Origin: Phenylobacterium sp.
GTDB lineage: Bacteria; Pseudomonadota; Alphaproteobacteria; Caulobacterales; Caulobacteraceae
Direction: 5' to 3'
DNA length: 49,907 bases
Assembly: GCF_004299445.1 (NCBI RefSeq)
Contig: NZ_SCTC01000047.1
Span: forward strand, 1-49,907
Positions 7,869-17,839 of this stretch are shown here, piece by piece. The notes beneath the pieces are model-generated. The model made no database searches and was not told the DNA's origin. It worked only from the letters and a program-made list of their open reading frames with translations. Every line of letters begins with the position of its first letter. Position 1 is the first letter of the stretch. A program made the translations under genes and the position numbers.

Positions 7869-8813
7869 ATGTCAGAACCCAAACGCGGCTGGTTCGCCCG
7901 CCTCACCGAGGGGCTCACCAAGTCTTCGAAGCAGATGGGCGAGCAGATCGCCCAGGTCTTCGTCGCCAAGGAGCCGCTCACCCAGGCCAAGCTCGACGAG
8001 CTTGAAGAGATGCTGATCGAGGCCGACCTCGGCCCGCATTCGGCTGCGCGCATCACCGAGCGCTTCGCCTCCGAGAAGTTCGGCAAGGACGTCGACGAGC
8101 GAGAGATCCGCGAAGCGCTCAGCGTGGCGATCGGCGACGAACTGGCGACCCGCGCCGGCGTGTTCGACCCGCTGTCGGGACCAAAGCCCTACATTGTGCT
8201 GTTCATCGGCGTGAACGGCTCTGGCAAGACCACCACCCTGGGGAAGATCGCCACAGACCTGACGCGCCAGGGCGCCAAGGTGCTGGTGGTGGCCGGCGAC
8301 ACCTTCCGCGCCGCCGCCGTCGAGCAACTGAAGATCTGGGCCGAGCGGGCCGGCGCCGACTTCATGGGCCGCCCGACCGGATCCGACGCCGCGGGCCTGA
8401 CATTCGACGCCGTTCAAAAGGCGAAGTCCGAAGGGTACGACGTGGTCCTGGTCGACACCGCCGGCCGCCTGCAGAACAAGCAGGGCCTGATGGACGAACT
8501 GCTGAAGATCATCCGCGTGGTGAAGAAGATCGACCCCGACGCGCCGCACGAGACCCTGCTGGTGCTGGACGCCACCGTGGGCCGCAATGCGCTGGCCCAG
8601 GAGAACATCTTCGGCAACCAGATCGGCGTGTCCGGGATCGTGATGACCAAGCTGGACGGCACCGCCCGCGGCGGCGTCCTGGTGCCCGTGGCCCAGGCGT
8701 CGGACAGCCCGATCAAGCTGATCGGTGTCGGAGAAGGCGTGGACGATCTCCAGCCCTTCAATGCGCGGGCCTTCGCCCGCACCCTGGTGGGGCTCGAGGA
8801 GTCGGCAGCGTGA
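7869..8813 (+). CDS. ftsY: Signal recognition particle receptor FtsY
   Basis: The 314-residue SRP receptor GTPase, which docks ribosome-SRP complexes at the inner membrane for co-translational insertion. The N-terminal helical domain (1-100) is short, without the long acidic region of E. coli FtsY. The G domain shows the P-loop GVNGSGKTT (114-122), GDTFRAAA, DTAGR (196-200) and TKLDG (260-264). The DARGG-equivalent segment (GTARGG) follows. The start is probably near-leaderless. Its stop overlaps the GTG start of yciB (GTGA at 8810). Confidence 0.97.
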   Translation: MSEPKRGWFARLTEGLTKSSKQMGEQIAQVFVAKEPLTQAKLDELEEMLIEADLGPHSAARITERFASEKFGKDVDEREIREALSVAIGDELATRAGVFDPLSGPKPYIVLFIGVNGSGKTTTLGKIATDLTRQGAKVLVVAGDTFRAAAVEQLKIWAERAGADFMGRPTGSDAAGLTFDAVQKAKSEGYDVVLVDTAGRLQNKQGLMDELLKIIRVVKKIDPDAPHETLLVLDATVGRNALAQENIFGNQIGVSGIVMTKLDGTARGGVLVPVAQASDSPIKLIGVGEGVDDLQPFNARAFARTLVGLEESAA

Positions 8814-9403
8814 ACGAACAGAACCGTCGCGGCTGGGTCCGGTATGTCATCGACTTCTCGGCGCCGCTCTCGCTGCTGATCAGCTACTTCTTCTTCGGCC
8901 GCGACTTCATGCTGGCGACCGGCGTGTCGGTGGTCGTGGCGATCATTGCGCTGGCGTTCGGCTTCCTGGTCGAGCGGCGGCTGGCCTGGATGCCGTTGAT
9001 CGTGGGCGTCCTGGGGATCGTGTTCGGCGGGCTGACCCTGATCTTCCAGGCCGACTGGATCCTGAAGCTGCGGCCCACCTTCGTGAACTACGCCTTCGCG
9101 CTGATCTTCTTCGGCGGCCTGATCCTGAAGAAGAACCCGATCAAGGCGGTGCTGGGCTGGGCGTTCACTTTACCCGTCGAAGCGTGGCGCACCCTGGAGC
9201 TGCGCTACGCTATCTTCTCGGTGGTTCTGGGCACGCTGAACCTCATCATCTGGATGACCCAGACCGAAGCCACATGGGTGACCTGGGATACGATCGGCAT
9301 CCGGGTCTTGAGCGCCGCCTTCGGCGTGGCCCAGATGCCGCTCCTGATGAAGCACCTGAAGGACCCCGAAGTCCCGCCGCCGCCCAGGACGGACGGCGCG
9401 TAA
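8810..9403 (+). CDS. yciB: Inner membrane-spanning protein YciB (septation protein A family)
   Basis: A 197-residue protein with about five or six transmembrane helices. The family hallmarks are the early SAPLSLLISYFFFGRDFM segment, the FGGLTLIFQ segment and KKNPIKAVLG in the middle. In E. coli the protein links envelope synthesis and elongation/division machinery. The start is a GTG at 8810, decided by the GTGA overlap with the ftsY stop and by the alignment of MNEQNRRGWVRYVIDF with the family. Co-occurrence with ftsY suggests a membrane-biogenesis operon. Confidence 0.93.
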   Translation: MNEQNRRGWVRYVIDFSAPLSLLISYFFFGRDFMLATGVSVVVAIIALAFGFLVERRLAWMPLIVGVLGIVFGGLTLIFQADWILKLRPTFVNYAFALIFFGGLILKKNPIKAVLGWAFTLPVEAWRTLELRYAIFSVVLGTLNLIIWMTQTEATWVTWDTIGIRVLSAAFGVAQMPLLMKHLKDPEVPPPPRTDGA

Positions 9404-9458
9404 AGCCTTGATCGCGGTTCGGCGCAGAATGCCGGCGACCATGTTTCCGCAACGCGAT

Positions 9459-9653
9459 CTAGTACTTCGGGAACGTGATGTTGGTGCGCCGCAGGTGCGG
9501 CGTCGCCAGGCGGTCGTAGTCCGTCGGCGACTGACTGTCGAAAATCAGATCGAGGATGACCTTGCCGTCCGCCACCGCAGGCGGCGGCTCGTCGTAGAGC
9601 TCGCGCCAGAGCGCGGCGGCCTCCTCGTAGATCCTGTCGTCCCGACCCTGCAT
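9459..9653 (-). CDS. Small conserved hypothetical protein (64 aa)
   Basis: A 64-residue soluble acidic protein beginning MQGRDDRIYEEAAALWRELY and ending TNITFPKY. AAGGA seven bases before the ATG at 9653 is a good ribosome site and decides this start over an in-frame GTG five codons upstream. No known domain or catalytic motif is visible. It converges on yciB. I regard it as real because of the ribosome site and the protein-like composition. Confidence 0.6.
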   Translation of the reverse strand: MQGRDDRIYEEAAALWRELYDEPPPAVADGKVILDLIFDSQSPTDYDRLATPHLRRTNITFPKY

Positions 9654-9749
9654 GGCGCTGTCCTTCACCGCCAGAACCCATGGGCCCGGTACTACGTTCC
9701 CCGATAAACCATAGTTAATCCGGCGATTTAGGCGCGCGCGCCGAAGTGA

Positions 9750-10037
9750 TCAGACGCGAATGTCCAGCAACGATCCGGGGCGCAGGATCTTCTGAGGGGT
9801 GTCGGCGGGTCGGGCCTCGGCGACGCGGTTGATCGACTGAGGCGCTGCGGTCGCTGTCGGGGCCGGCGTTGTCTGCGGCGCCTGAGCCTGGCCCATGGCG
9901 GCGTTGAAGAAGGCCCGCTGCGCCGCGGCGCGGCCCGCGTCGTCGCGTTGGCCGCCCAGGGGCGCCTGTTGCGGGAAGGGGGTCGGGCGGATGGTCGACA
10001 AGGGTGCGGGCCGAATATGGTTAACGGACCGATCCAA
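9750..10037 (-). CDS. Hypothetical Pro/Ala-rich protein (95 aa)
   Basis: A 95-residue protein with no signal peptide or membrane segment. It is rich in Pro, Ala and Gln, probably largely disordered, with a conserved-looking C-terminus (PQKILRPGSLLDIRV). The only in-frame starts near the 5' end are TTG codons; TTG at 10037 follows a weak CAGG. The short spacing from ccmG and the near-consensus CtrA-like box just upstream are noted separately. Function unknown; the start is uncertain. Confidence 0.45.
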   Translation of the reverse strand: MDRSVNHIRPAPLSTIRPTPFPQQAPLGGQRDDAGRAAAQRAFFNAAMGQAQAPQTTPAPTATAAPQSINRVAEARPADTPQKILRPGSLLDIRV

Positions 10038-10052
10038 ACTGCCTGCTGGTCG

Positions 10053-10068
10053 TCAATGAGCGGTTAAC
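10053..10068 (-). promoter_or_regulatory. CtrA-like box upstream of the 95-aa gene
   Basis: TCAA at 10053-10056 and TTAAC at 10064-10068 are spaced by 7 bases, one mismatch from the CtrA consensus TTAA-N7-TTAAC. It lies 16-31 bases upstream of the predicted TTG start of the 95-residue gene and overlaps the ccmG stop codon. Single boxes of this kind also occur by chance, although TTAA is rare at this GC. Confidence 0.3.
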
Positions 10069-10579
10069 GCAGCGCCTTGACCAGCCGTTCCGCGTCGGCG
10101 TCGCCCAGCGGCCCCGTGTGCTTGGCGAGGATCTGGCCGTCCCGGCTCACCACATAGGTCTCGGGCACGCCGGTGACGCCGAACTCAACCCCCGCGGCCC
10201 CGTCGCGATCGACCACGGCGTTGACGAACGGATCGCCCATCCGGGTGAGGAACGCTTCGGTGTTGGACGGCGCATCCTTGTAGGCCACGCCGATCACCCG
10301 GACCCCGCGCCCCTTCAGGCCCATCAGCACCGGATGCTCGATCTCGCAGGGCGCGCACCACGACGCGAAGAAATTCACCACCATCGGCCCTTCGGCGGCG
10401 ATCGCCCGCAGGCGCACGGGCTGGCCGCCGCGCAGCGTGGGCAAGATGAGGTCGGGCATCGGCTTGCCCACCATCGCCTGGGGCTGGACCTGAGGATCTC
10501 GGCGCAGGGCATAGAAGTAGAAGAGGCCGCCCAGCGCGGCGAGCGCGATCAGCGGCAGGAAGGCCAATCCGCGGTTCAC
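10064..10579 (-). CDS. ccmG: Thiol:disulfide interchange protein CcmG/DsbE
   Basis: A 171-residue membrane-anchored periplasmic thioredoxin that reduces apocytochrome c cysteines before heme attachment. It has one N-terminal anchor (residues 4-24) and a thioredoxin fold with WCAPC (Cys75, Cys78) and the cis-proline loop GVPETYVV. The start is a GTG at 10579, fixed by its overlap with the ccmD stop (GTGA) and by the position of the anchor. Last gene of the ccmC-ccmD-ccmG run. Confidence 0.95.
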   Translation of the reverse strand: MNRGLAFLPLIALAALGGLFYFYALRRDPQVQPQAMVGKPMPDLILPTLRGGQPVRLRAIAAEGPMVVNFFASWCAPCEIEHPVLMGLKGRGVRVIGVAYKDAPSNTEAFLTRMGDPFVNAVVDRDGAAGVEFGVTGVPETYVVSRDGQILAKHTGPLGDADAERLVKALR

Positions 10580-10722
10580 TTGGACCCCTGGCCCGACAGT
10601 TCCTCGAAGCGCTTCTTCCAGTAGCGGGCGCGGCTGAGCGAGAACCAGATCAAGCCGGCGAACACGAGCCCCGTGATGACGAAGGCCGGGATGATGTACT
10701 CGGCGTACTTGAAGTCGAACAT
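10576..10722 (-). CDS. ccmD: Heme exporter protein CcmD
   Basis: A 48-residue single-pass membrane protein. It has an aromatic N-terminus (MFDFKYAEYIIPAFVITG), one helix, then a basic cytoplasmic tail (SRARYWKKRFEEL). This is the usual CcmD layout; in the Ccm system it helps release holo-CcmE from CcmABC. Its ATG overlaps the ccmC stop, and its stop overlaps the ccmG start. Short, but the context leaves little doubt. Confidence 0.92.
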   Translation of the reverse strand: MFDFKYAEYIIPAFVITGLVFAGLIWFSLSRARYWKKRFEELSGQGSK

Positions 10723-11450
10723 CAGCCTCTCGCCACACGAAGCGCCGCGGCCTCGGCCCGGCGACGCCAGAGCTCGCCCCGGATGCCCACCAGCCACAGC
10801 GAGCCGAAGGCCGACATGTAGGCCAGCGCCATCAGCAGCAGCGGCACCCAGAACACCGGCGGCATCGACGGCCCGTCCTTGCGGAACAGCGACGTGCCCT
10901 GGTGGATCGAGTTCCACCATTCGACGCTGAAGTGGATGATCGGCAGGTTGATGGAGCCGACCAGGGCGAGGATCGCGGCGGCGCGGGCCGCCTTCTGCTC
11001 GTCGTCCATCGAGGCCCGCAGCGCGATGTAGGCGATGTAGAGCAGGAACATCACCAGCACCGAGGTCAGTCGGCCGTCCCACTCCCACCAGGTGCCCCAC
11101 ATGGGCCGGCCCCAGAACGAGCCCGTGACCAGGGCCAGGAAGGTGAAGGCCGCCCCGATCGGCGCCGCGGCCTGTGCCGCCGCGTCGGCGAGGGTGTGGC
11201 GGAAGATCAGCGCCAGGAAGCTGGCGATCGCCAGGCAGAGATAGGCGAACATGCTCATCTGCGCCGCCGGCACGTGGATGAACATTATCCGAACCGTCTG
11301 GCCCTGCTGATAATCCTCGGGCGCGGTGAAGCCGAGGTAGAGACCCGCCACGGCCAGGAGACCGGCGATGACGCCGAACATCGGCGCGGCCCAGCGGGAG
11401 AACGCCATGAAGCGTTCGGGATTCGACAGGAAGGCGGGCGCCCAGCTCAT
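10722..11450 (-). CDS. ccmC: Heme exporter/handling protein CcmC
   Basis: A 242-residue six-helix membrane protein that presents heme to CcmE at the periplasmic face. The tryptophan-rich motif WGTWWEWD is at residues 118-125, with the flanking heme-ligand histidines expected near His60 (IHVP) and in IHFSVEWW. The length is normal. Start ATG at 11450. The gene 37 bases upstream on the same strand encodes a Spy-like secreted protein rather than ccmB, which is an unusual arrangement. Confidence 0.96.
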   Translation of the reverse strand: MSWAPAFLSNPERFMAFSRWAAPMFGVIAGLLAVAGLYLGFTAPEDYQQGQTVRIMFIHVPAAQMSMFAYLCLAIASFLALIFRHTLADAAAQAAAPIGAAFTFLALVTGSFWGRPMWGTWWEWDGRLTSVLVMFLLYIAYIALRASMDDEQKAARAAAILALVGSINLPIIHFSVEWWNSIHQGTSLFRKDGPSMPPVFWVPLLLMALAYMSAFGSLWLVGIRGELWRRRAEAAALRVARG

Positions 11451-11487
11451 AACGTCGGCATAGAGTCCGAGCGCCCGCGCGGCAAGA

Positions 11488-12159
11488 CTAGAGCATCGGC
11501 GGCTTGGGCGGGGCGGGCGGGGTTGGCGGCCTGTGGTCGACGGGCAGGAGCGTCGGGCCGAAGCCGGGGCCGGCGAACATCAGAATCGGCATGCTGTCGA
11601 AGACCTTCTTCTGCTTGTCGTCGAGCTGGCCGTAGAAGGTCTTGGTGGCCTCTATGCGCTGACGCATGGCGGTCTGCTGCTCGGCCATCCTCGCTTCCAT
11701 CGCAACCAGTCGCTCGGGCGTGGTCAGCGGGCTGTCCCCGCGACGGTCGAAGCGCACCATATGATCGCCGCGCGGCCCGCCGCGACCGACGGCTTCGAGA
11801 TACGCCTTCAATGCCGGTTCCTGGTCGGCGCGCAGCTGCAGCATCGTCCGCAGGTGGTCCTCGCGGTCTCCGCCTCGGAAGACGAACACCTGCTTGTCAT
11901 TGTCGCCGCCGCGATAGATGCGGACCTCGCGGCGAACCTCGTCTGCAGTGCGTCGGGCCTCACGGGCGCCGTCCCGCGCATCCCGAGCCGTGTCGCGCGC
12001 CTCGCGATGGGTCTCTCGTGCATGCGCGGCCGCGGCGCTGGCGTCCTCTGCGGCCTGGCGGGCCGCGTCCTGAGGGGCCTGGGCGACGGCGGCGCCCGCC
12101 CCCGCGACGAGGGTGAGGGCCGCGGCGCCGGCCAGCAGTTTGGTCAGGGTTTTCGACAT
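11488..12159 (-). CDS. Periplasmic Spy/CpxP-like protein with Ala/Arg heptad repeats
   Basis: A 223-residue protein with a clear signal peptide (cleavage probably after AVAQA, residue 27). Residues 40-80 form an Ala/Arg/Asp/Glu-rich helix with a seven-residue period (REARDTARDARDGAREAR). A helical domain from about 95 to 190 ends in FYGQLDDKQKKVFD, resembling the LTxxQ motif of Spy/CpxP periplasmic chaperones. A Pro-rich tail follows (PPTPPAPPKPP). A role in envelope stress is plausible but not shown. It separates ccmC from ccmB. Confidence 0.75.
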   Translation of the reverse strand: MSKTLTKLLAGAAALTLVAGAGAAVAQAPQDAARQAAEDASAAAAHARETHREARDTARDARDGAREARRTADEVRREVRIYRGGDNDKQVFVFRGGDREDHLRTMLQLRADQEPALKAYLEAVGRGGPRGDHMVRFDRRGDSPLTTPERLVAMEARMAEQQTAMRQRIEATKTFYGQLDDKQKKVFDSMPILMFAGPGFGPTLLPVDHRPPTPPAPPKPPML

Positions 12160-12309
12160 CGTCTGTCTCCCGCTTAGGTGTTCCCTTCGAACAGGAAGCT
12201 CAGGCAAAGCTTGGGGCGGAAAAGCGGCGGGCGGGATTAAGCTTTCTTCATGTGCGTCCGCGGGTTGATCGCGCCATACGGCGGCGCTTAGCGCCTGGGA
12301 GACCGCCCG

Positions 12310-12735
12310 ATGTTCGCCGCCCTCTTCGCCGCCGCGGCCCTCGCGGCCACGCCCGCGCCCCTGGATCCCGCCGAGGTGAAGGCCATCGAGGCCGTGGCCT
12401 ATGACTATGTCGACGGCCAGTTGGAGGGCGATCCGGCGCGCGTCGCCCGTTCGCTGCATCCCGACCTCGCCAAGCGCGCGGTCACGACCGACCCGGACGA
12501 GAAGCTGGCGCTGCGCCGCATGTCCAAGGCCGAGCTGGTCCAGCTGACCCGGGAAGGCGCGCTCAAGACCCCGAAGGATCAGTGGAGCCGTTCAGTCCGG
12601 GTGCTGGACATCGCCGGCAGCGCCGCCGTGGCGCGCGTCGAGACCCCCTGGTTCGTCGACTATTTCCACCTCGGCCGCTTCGGCGACCGCTGGGTGATCG
12701 TCAACGCGCTCTGGTATCCGAAACCGAAGAGCTAG
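12310..12735 (+). CDS. Secreted NTF2-like (lumazine-binding type) family protein
   Basis: A 141-residue protein with a short signal peptide (MFAALFAAAALAA) followed by an NTF2-like cone fold. The sequence VEAVAYDYVDGQLEGD-type opening (residues 29-43), the LHPDLAKR segment and the closing FGDRWVIVNALWYPKP match the lumazine-binding-like family of NTF2 proteins. No catalytic residues are obvious; such proteins often bind small ligands. It is divergent from the Spy-like gene and overlaps the ccmB stop in a shared CTAG at 12732-12735. Confidence 0.8.
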   Translation: MFAALFAAAALAATPAPLDPAEVKAIEAVAYDYVDGQLEGDPARVARSLHPDLAKRAVTTDPDEKLALRRMSKAELVQLTREGALKTPKDQWSRSVRVLDIAGSAAVARVETPWFVDYFHLGRFGDRWVIVNALWYPKPKS

Positions 12736-13397
12736 CTGAGCGCATTGCGGCAGGCGGCGGCCATCGCCAGGGGCCCCAACGCCACGGCCGAGGCGGCGTA
12801 GGCGCCCAGGAAGGCGAAGCCGCTGGTCCAGGGCAGGCCGTTGGCGAAAGCGTCCAGCGCGCCGCCGCCGAAGATCACCGGCGGCACGAAGAGTGGCAGC
12901 ACGATCACCGCGGTGAGCAATCCGCCGCGTCGCGCGCCCAGGCTGAGGGCCGCGCCGATGCCGCCCATGAACGAGAACGCGATCCCGCCCATCAGCGCGC
13001 AGGCGAAGATCATCGGGGCGAGCGAGGGACTGGCCCCCAGCGCGATGGCGGCGATAGGCGCCGCGAGCGCCAGCGGAGCCCCCGTCGCCAGCCACTGGCC
13101 CACGCACTTGATCAGGCACGTGATCTCGAGGGGCGTCGGCGAGAGCGCCAGCAGATCCAGCGCCCCATCCTCGTAGTCGCGCTCGAACATGCGTTCCAGC
13201 GACAGCAGCGAGGCCAGCGCCAGCGCCACCCAGGCCGCGCCCGGGGCGATAGCGCGCAGGCGCTCGGGCTCGGGGCCGATGGCCAGTGGCAGGAACGTGG
13301 CCACGCCGGCATAGAAGCCGACGGCCACCAGCGGCCCGCCGCCCCGGCCCCAGGCCAGGGTGGTCTCCCGCGCGATCAGGGCGCCGATCCGGCTCAT
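12732..13397 (-). CDS. ccmB: Heme exporter protein CcmB
   Basis: A 221-residue membrane subunit of the CcmAB ABC transporter, with about six helices. Together with CcmA it uses ATP to release holo-CcmE from CcmC. The start ATG at 13397 overlaps the ccmA stop region, so the two subunits are coupled. The family opening (IGALIARETTLAWG) and the segment FERDYEDGALDLLALSP are well conserved. Normal length. Confidence 0.94.
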   Translation of the reverse strand: MSRIGALIARETTLAWGRGGGPLVAVGFYAGVATFLPLAIGPEPERLRAIAPGAAWVALALASLLSLERMFERDYEDGALDLLALSPTPLEITCLIKCVGQWLATGAPLALAAPIAAIALGASPSLAPMIFACALMGGIAFSFMGGIGAALSLGARRGGLLTAVIVLPLFVPPVIFGGGALDAFANGLPWTSGFAFLGAYAASAVALGPLAMAAACRNALS

Positions 13398-14026
13398 GCG
13401 GTCAGCTCCAGGCTGCGGGTCGCGACCGGAAGAGGGTCGTGCATGGCCGCCACGATGAGGCCGCCGCCGTCGAGGTGGCGGCGCATGATCGCCGCGAAGC
13501 CGTCGCGCCAGCGGGCGTCGAGGGGCGACAGCGGCTCGTCCAGAAGCCAGAGCGCCCGAGGCGCCGCCACCAGCCGCGCCAGCGCCAGTCGCCGCCGCTG
13601 ACCTGCCGAGAGCCGGCGAACTTCCAGGTCGAGCAGGCCGGTCAGCTCCAGGTCCCGGGCCGCTTCACGCACCGCAGCCTCAGCCCCGCCGCCCCACACG
13701 GTCCAGAAGGTGAGTTCCTCGCGGGCGGTATGCGCCGCCTTGAGGCCGTCGGCGTGTCCCTGCAGGTGGATCGCGCCGCCGCGCGCGTCGCCTGGATCGA
13801 CGCCGCCGAAGCCGATTTCGCCGGCCTCGAGCCGCACCAGGCCCGCCACGGCCCTGAGCAGGCTGGTCTTCCCCGACCCGTTCGGCCCCGTCAGCGCGCA
13901 CGCCTCTCCGGCCGCCAGATCCAGCGAGACCCCCTCGAAGAGCAGCCGCCCGCCCCGCCGGATCGCCGCATCCTTGATCACCAGCTGCGAGATCAACCGA
14001 ACGCCCCGGTCACAACCGACGAGCAC
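13394..14026 (-). CDS. ccmA: Heme exporter ATP-binding protein CcmA
   Basis: A 210-residue ABC ATPase. Walker A is GPNGSGKTS (about residues 47-55 from this start), the signature is LSAGQRRRLALARL, and Walker B is ALWLLDEPLSPLD. The start is uncertain: GTG at 14026 gives a 14-residue leader, while TTG at 13996 or GTG at 13978 would start nearer to the first strand LVIKDAAI. Downstream ccmB is coupled. It is divergent from acnA across about 200 bases. Confidence 0.95.
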   Translation of the reverse strand: MLVGCDRGVRLISQLVIKDAAIRRGGRLLFEGVSLDLAAGEACALTGPNGSGKTSLLRAVAGLVRLEAGEIGFGGVDPGDARGGAIHLQGHADGLKAAHTAREELTFWTVWGGGAEAAVREAARDLELTGLLDLEVRRLSAGQRRRLALARLVAAPRALWLLDEPLSPLDARWRDGFAAIMRRHLDGGGLIVAAMHDPLPVATRSLELTA

Positions 14027-14225
14027 GCCGCAAAACGCCGCTTTGCAGAACCGTCACCGTGCAGTGCATGGACGGCGGGAAATGTCGGGTCTATGTAACC
14101 CCGGCCGCCGACGCTTGGGGGGAGCAACGCCGCGCGGGGACGAACGCTGTGTGTCCGTCTCTGATAGAGCGCGCGAACCTTCTCCGGTGTCAGGGCGGCG
14201 GCGAACAGAGAAGGATCTCCCGAAT

Positions 14226-16931
<2,706 letters not shown>

Positions 16932-16956
16932 CCTTCGCGTCATCGACGACGACAGG

Positions 16957-16983
16957 GGCCCTCGCGAAAGCGGGGGCCTTTTT
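16957..16983 (+). terminator. Rho-independent terminator of acnA
   Basis: GGCCCTCGC (16957-16965) pairs with GCGGGGGCC (16970-16978), with one G-U pair and a GAAA tetraloop, followed by five T residues. It lies 25 bases after the acnA stop. Confidence 0.88.
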
Positions 16984-17078
16984 CGTGGGTGAGTCCGACG
17001 CCGTGGCGACGATGCCGAAACGGCATCATACTGATAGTATGGACACCCGGGCCAGGCGCCCCCATCTTCAGTTTCATC

Positions 17079-17786
17079 ATGCGCCAGCTGCTCCTCGCCC
17101 CCCTCGCCGTCGCCCTGTCCCTGCCGCTCATGGCGGCCGCGGCCGCGCCCGCCCCCGCCCCCGCCCCCGCCCAGCCGGTGGTGGTGGAGCTGTTCACGAG
17201 CCAGGGCTGTTCGTCCTGCCCGCCCGCCGACCTGGCCGTCGCGGCCGTCGCCGACCGGCCTGACGTGATCGCGCTCAGCTTCAACGTCACCTACTGGAAC
17301 CACCTGGGCTGGAAGGACACGTTCTCGCGGCCGGAGTTCACGGCCCGCCAGGTCGCCTACGCCAAGGCGCTGGGCCATGCGGCGCCCTTCACTCCGGAGG
17401 TCGTCGCCGGCGGCCGGGTGGACGCCGTCGCCAACACGCCGGGCCGGGTGGACGCGCTGATCGCCAAGGGACGCGCCCAGCCCACAACCTCGGTCACGGC
17501 GGTGGACGGCAAGGTCACCGTGGCCGCCGGCGTCGCGCCGCGACGAGGCGCAGATGTCTGGCTCGTCCACTACGATCCGCGCACGATCCAGGTGCCGGTG
17601 AAGGCCGGCGAGAACACCGGCAAGACCCTGCCTCAGCGGAATGTCGTGCGCAGTCTCCGGCGACTGGGCGATTGGCGCGGCGAGGCTGCGACGTTCATTG
17701 CGCCCCCGGCCGGACCCGGCCTGCGGACGGTCGTCCTGGTCCAGGGGAGGGACGGCGGCGCCATCCTCGGGGCCGCTCGACTGTAG
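17079..17786 (+). CDS. Secreted DUF1223 (thioredoxin-like) protein, first copy
   Basis: A 235-residue protein with a signal peptide (MRQLLLAPLAVALSLPLMAA) followed by an Ala-Pro repeat and then the DUF1223 core: VVELFTSQGCSSCPPAD with a CSSC pair, the segment NVTYWNHLGWKDTFSRPEF, and a C-terminal YDPR...NVVRSLRRLG region. The fold is thioredoxin-like and the CxxC suggests a periplasmic redox or metal role, but the function is not established. ATG at 17079 is required for the signal peptide. A paralogue follows 53 bases downstream. Confidence 0.88.
   Translation: MRQLLLAPLAVALSLPLMAAAAAPAPAPAPAQPVVVELFTSQGCSSCPPADLAVAAVADRPDVIALSFNVTYWNHLGWKDTFSRPEFTARQVAYAKALGHAAPFTPEVVAGGRVDAVANTPGRVDALIAKGRAQPTTSVTAVDGKVTVAAGVAPRRGADVWLVHYDPRTIQVPVKAGENTGKTLPQRNVVRSLRRLGDWRGEAATFIAPPAGPGLRTVVLVQGRDGGAILGAARL
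17145..17172 (+). repeat. Short tandem repeat of GCCCCC (Ala-Pro coding)
   Basis: Three exact GCCCCC units at 17151-17168, flanked by GCGCCC and GCCC, encode an Ala-Pro run just after the signal peptide of the first DUF1223 protein. A six-base unit keeps the frame if it expands or contracts, so variation would change only the linker length. Confidence 0.7.
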
Positions 17787-17839
17787 CTCACGCCTTCTTG
17801 TGATTGTCAGCCTTCGGAACACCCCTTAAGTCGGAGGCG

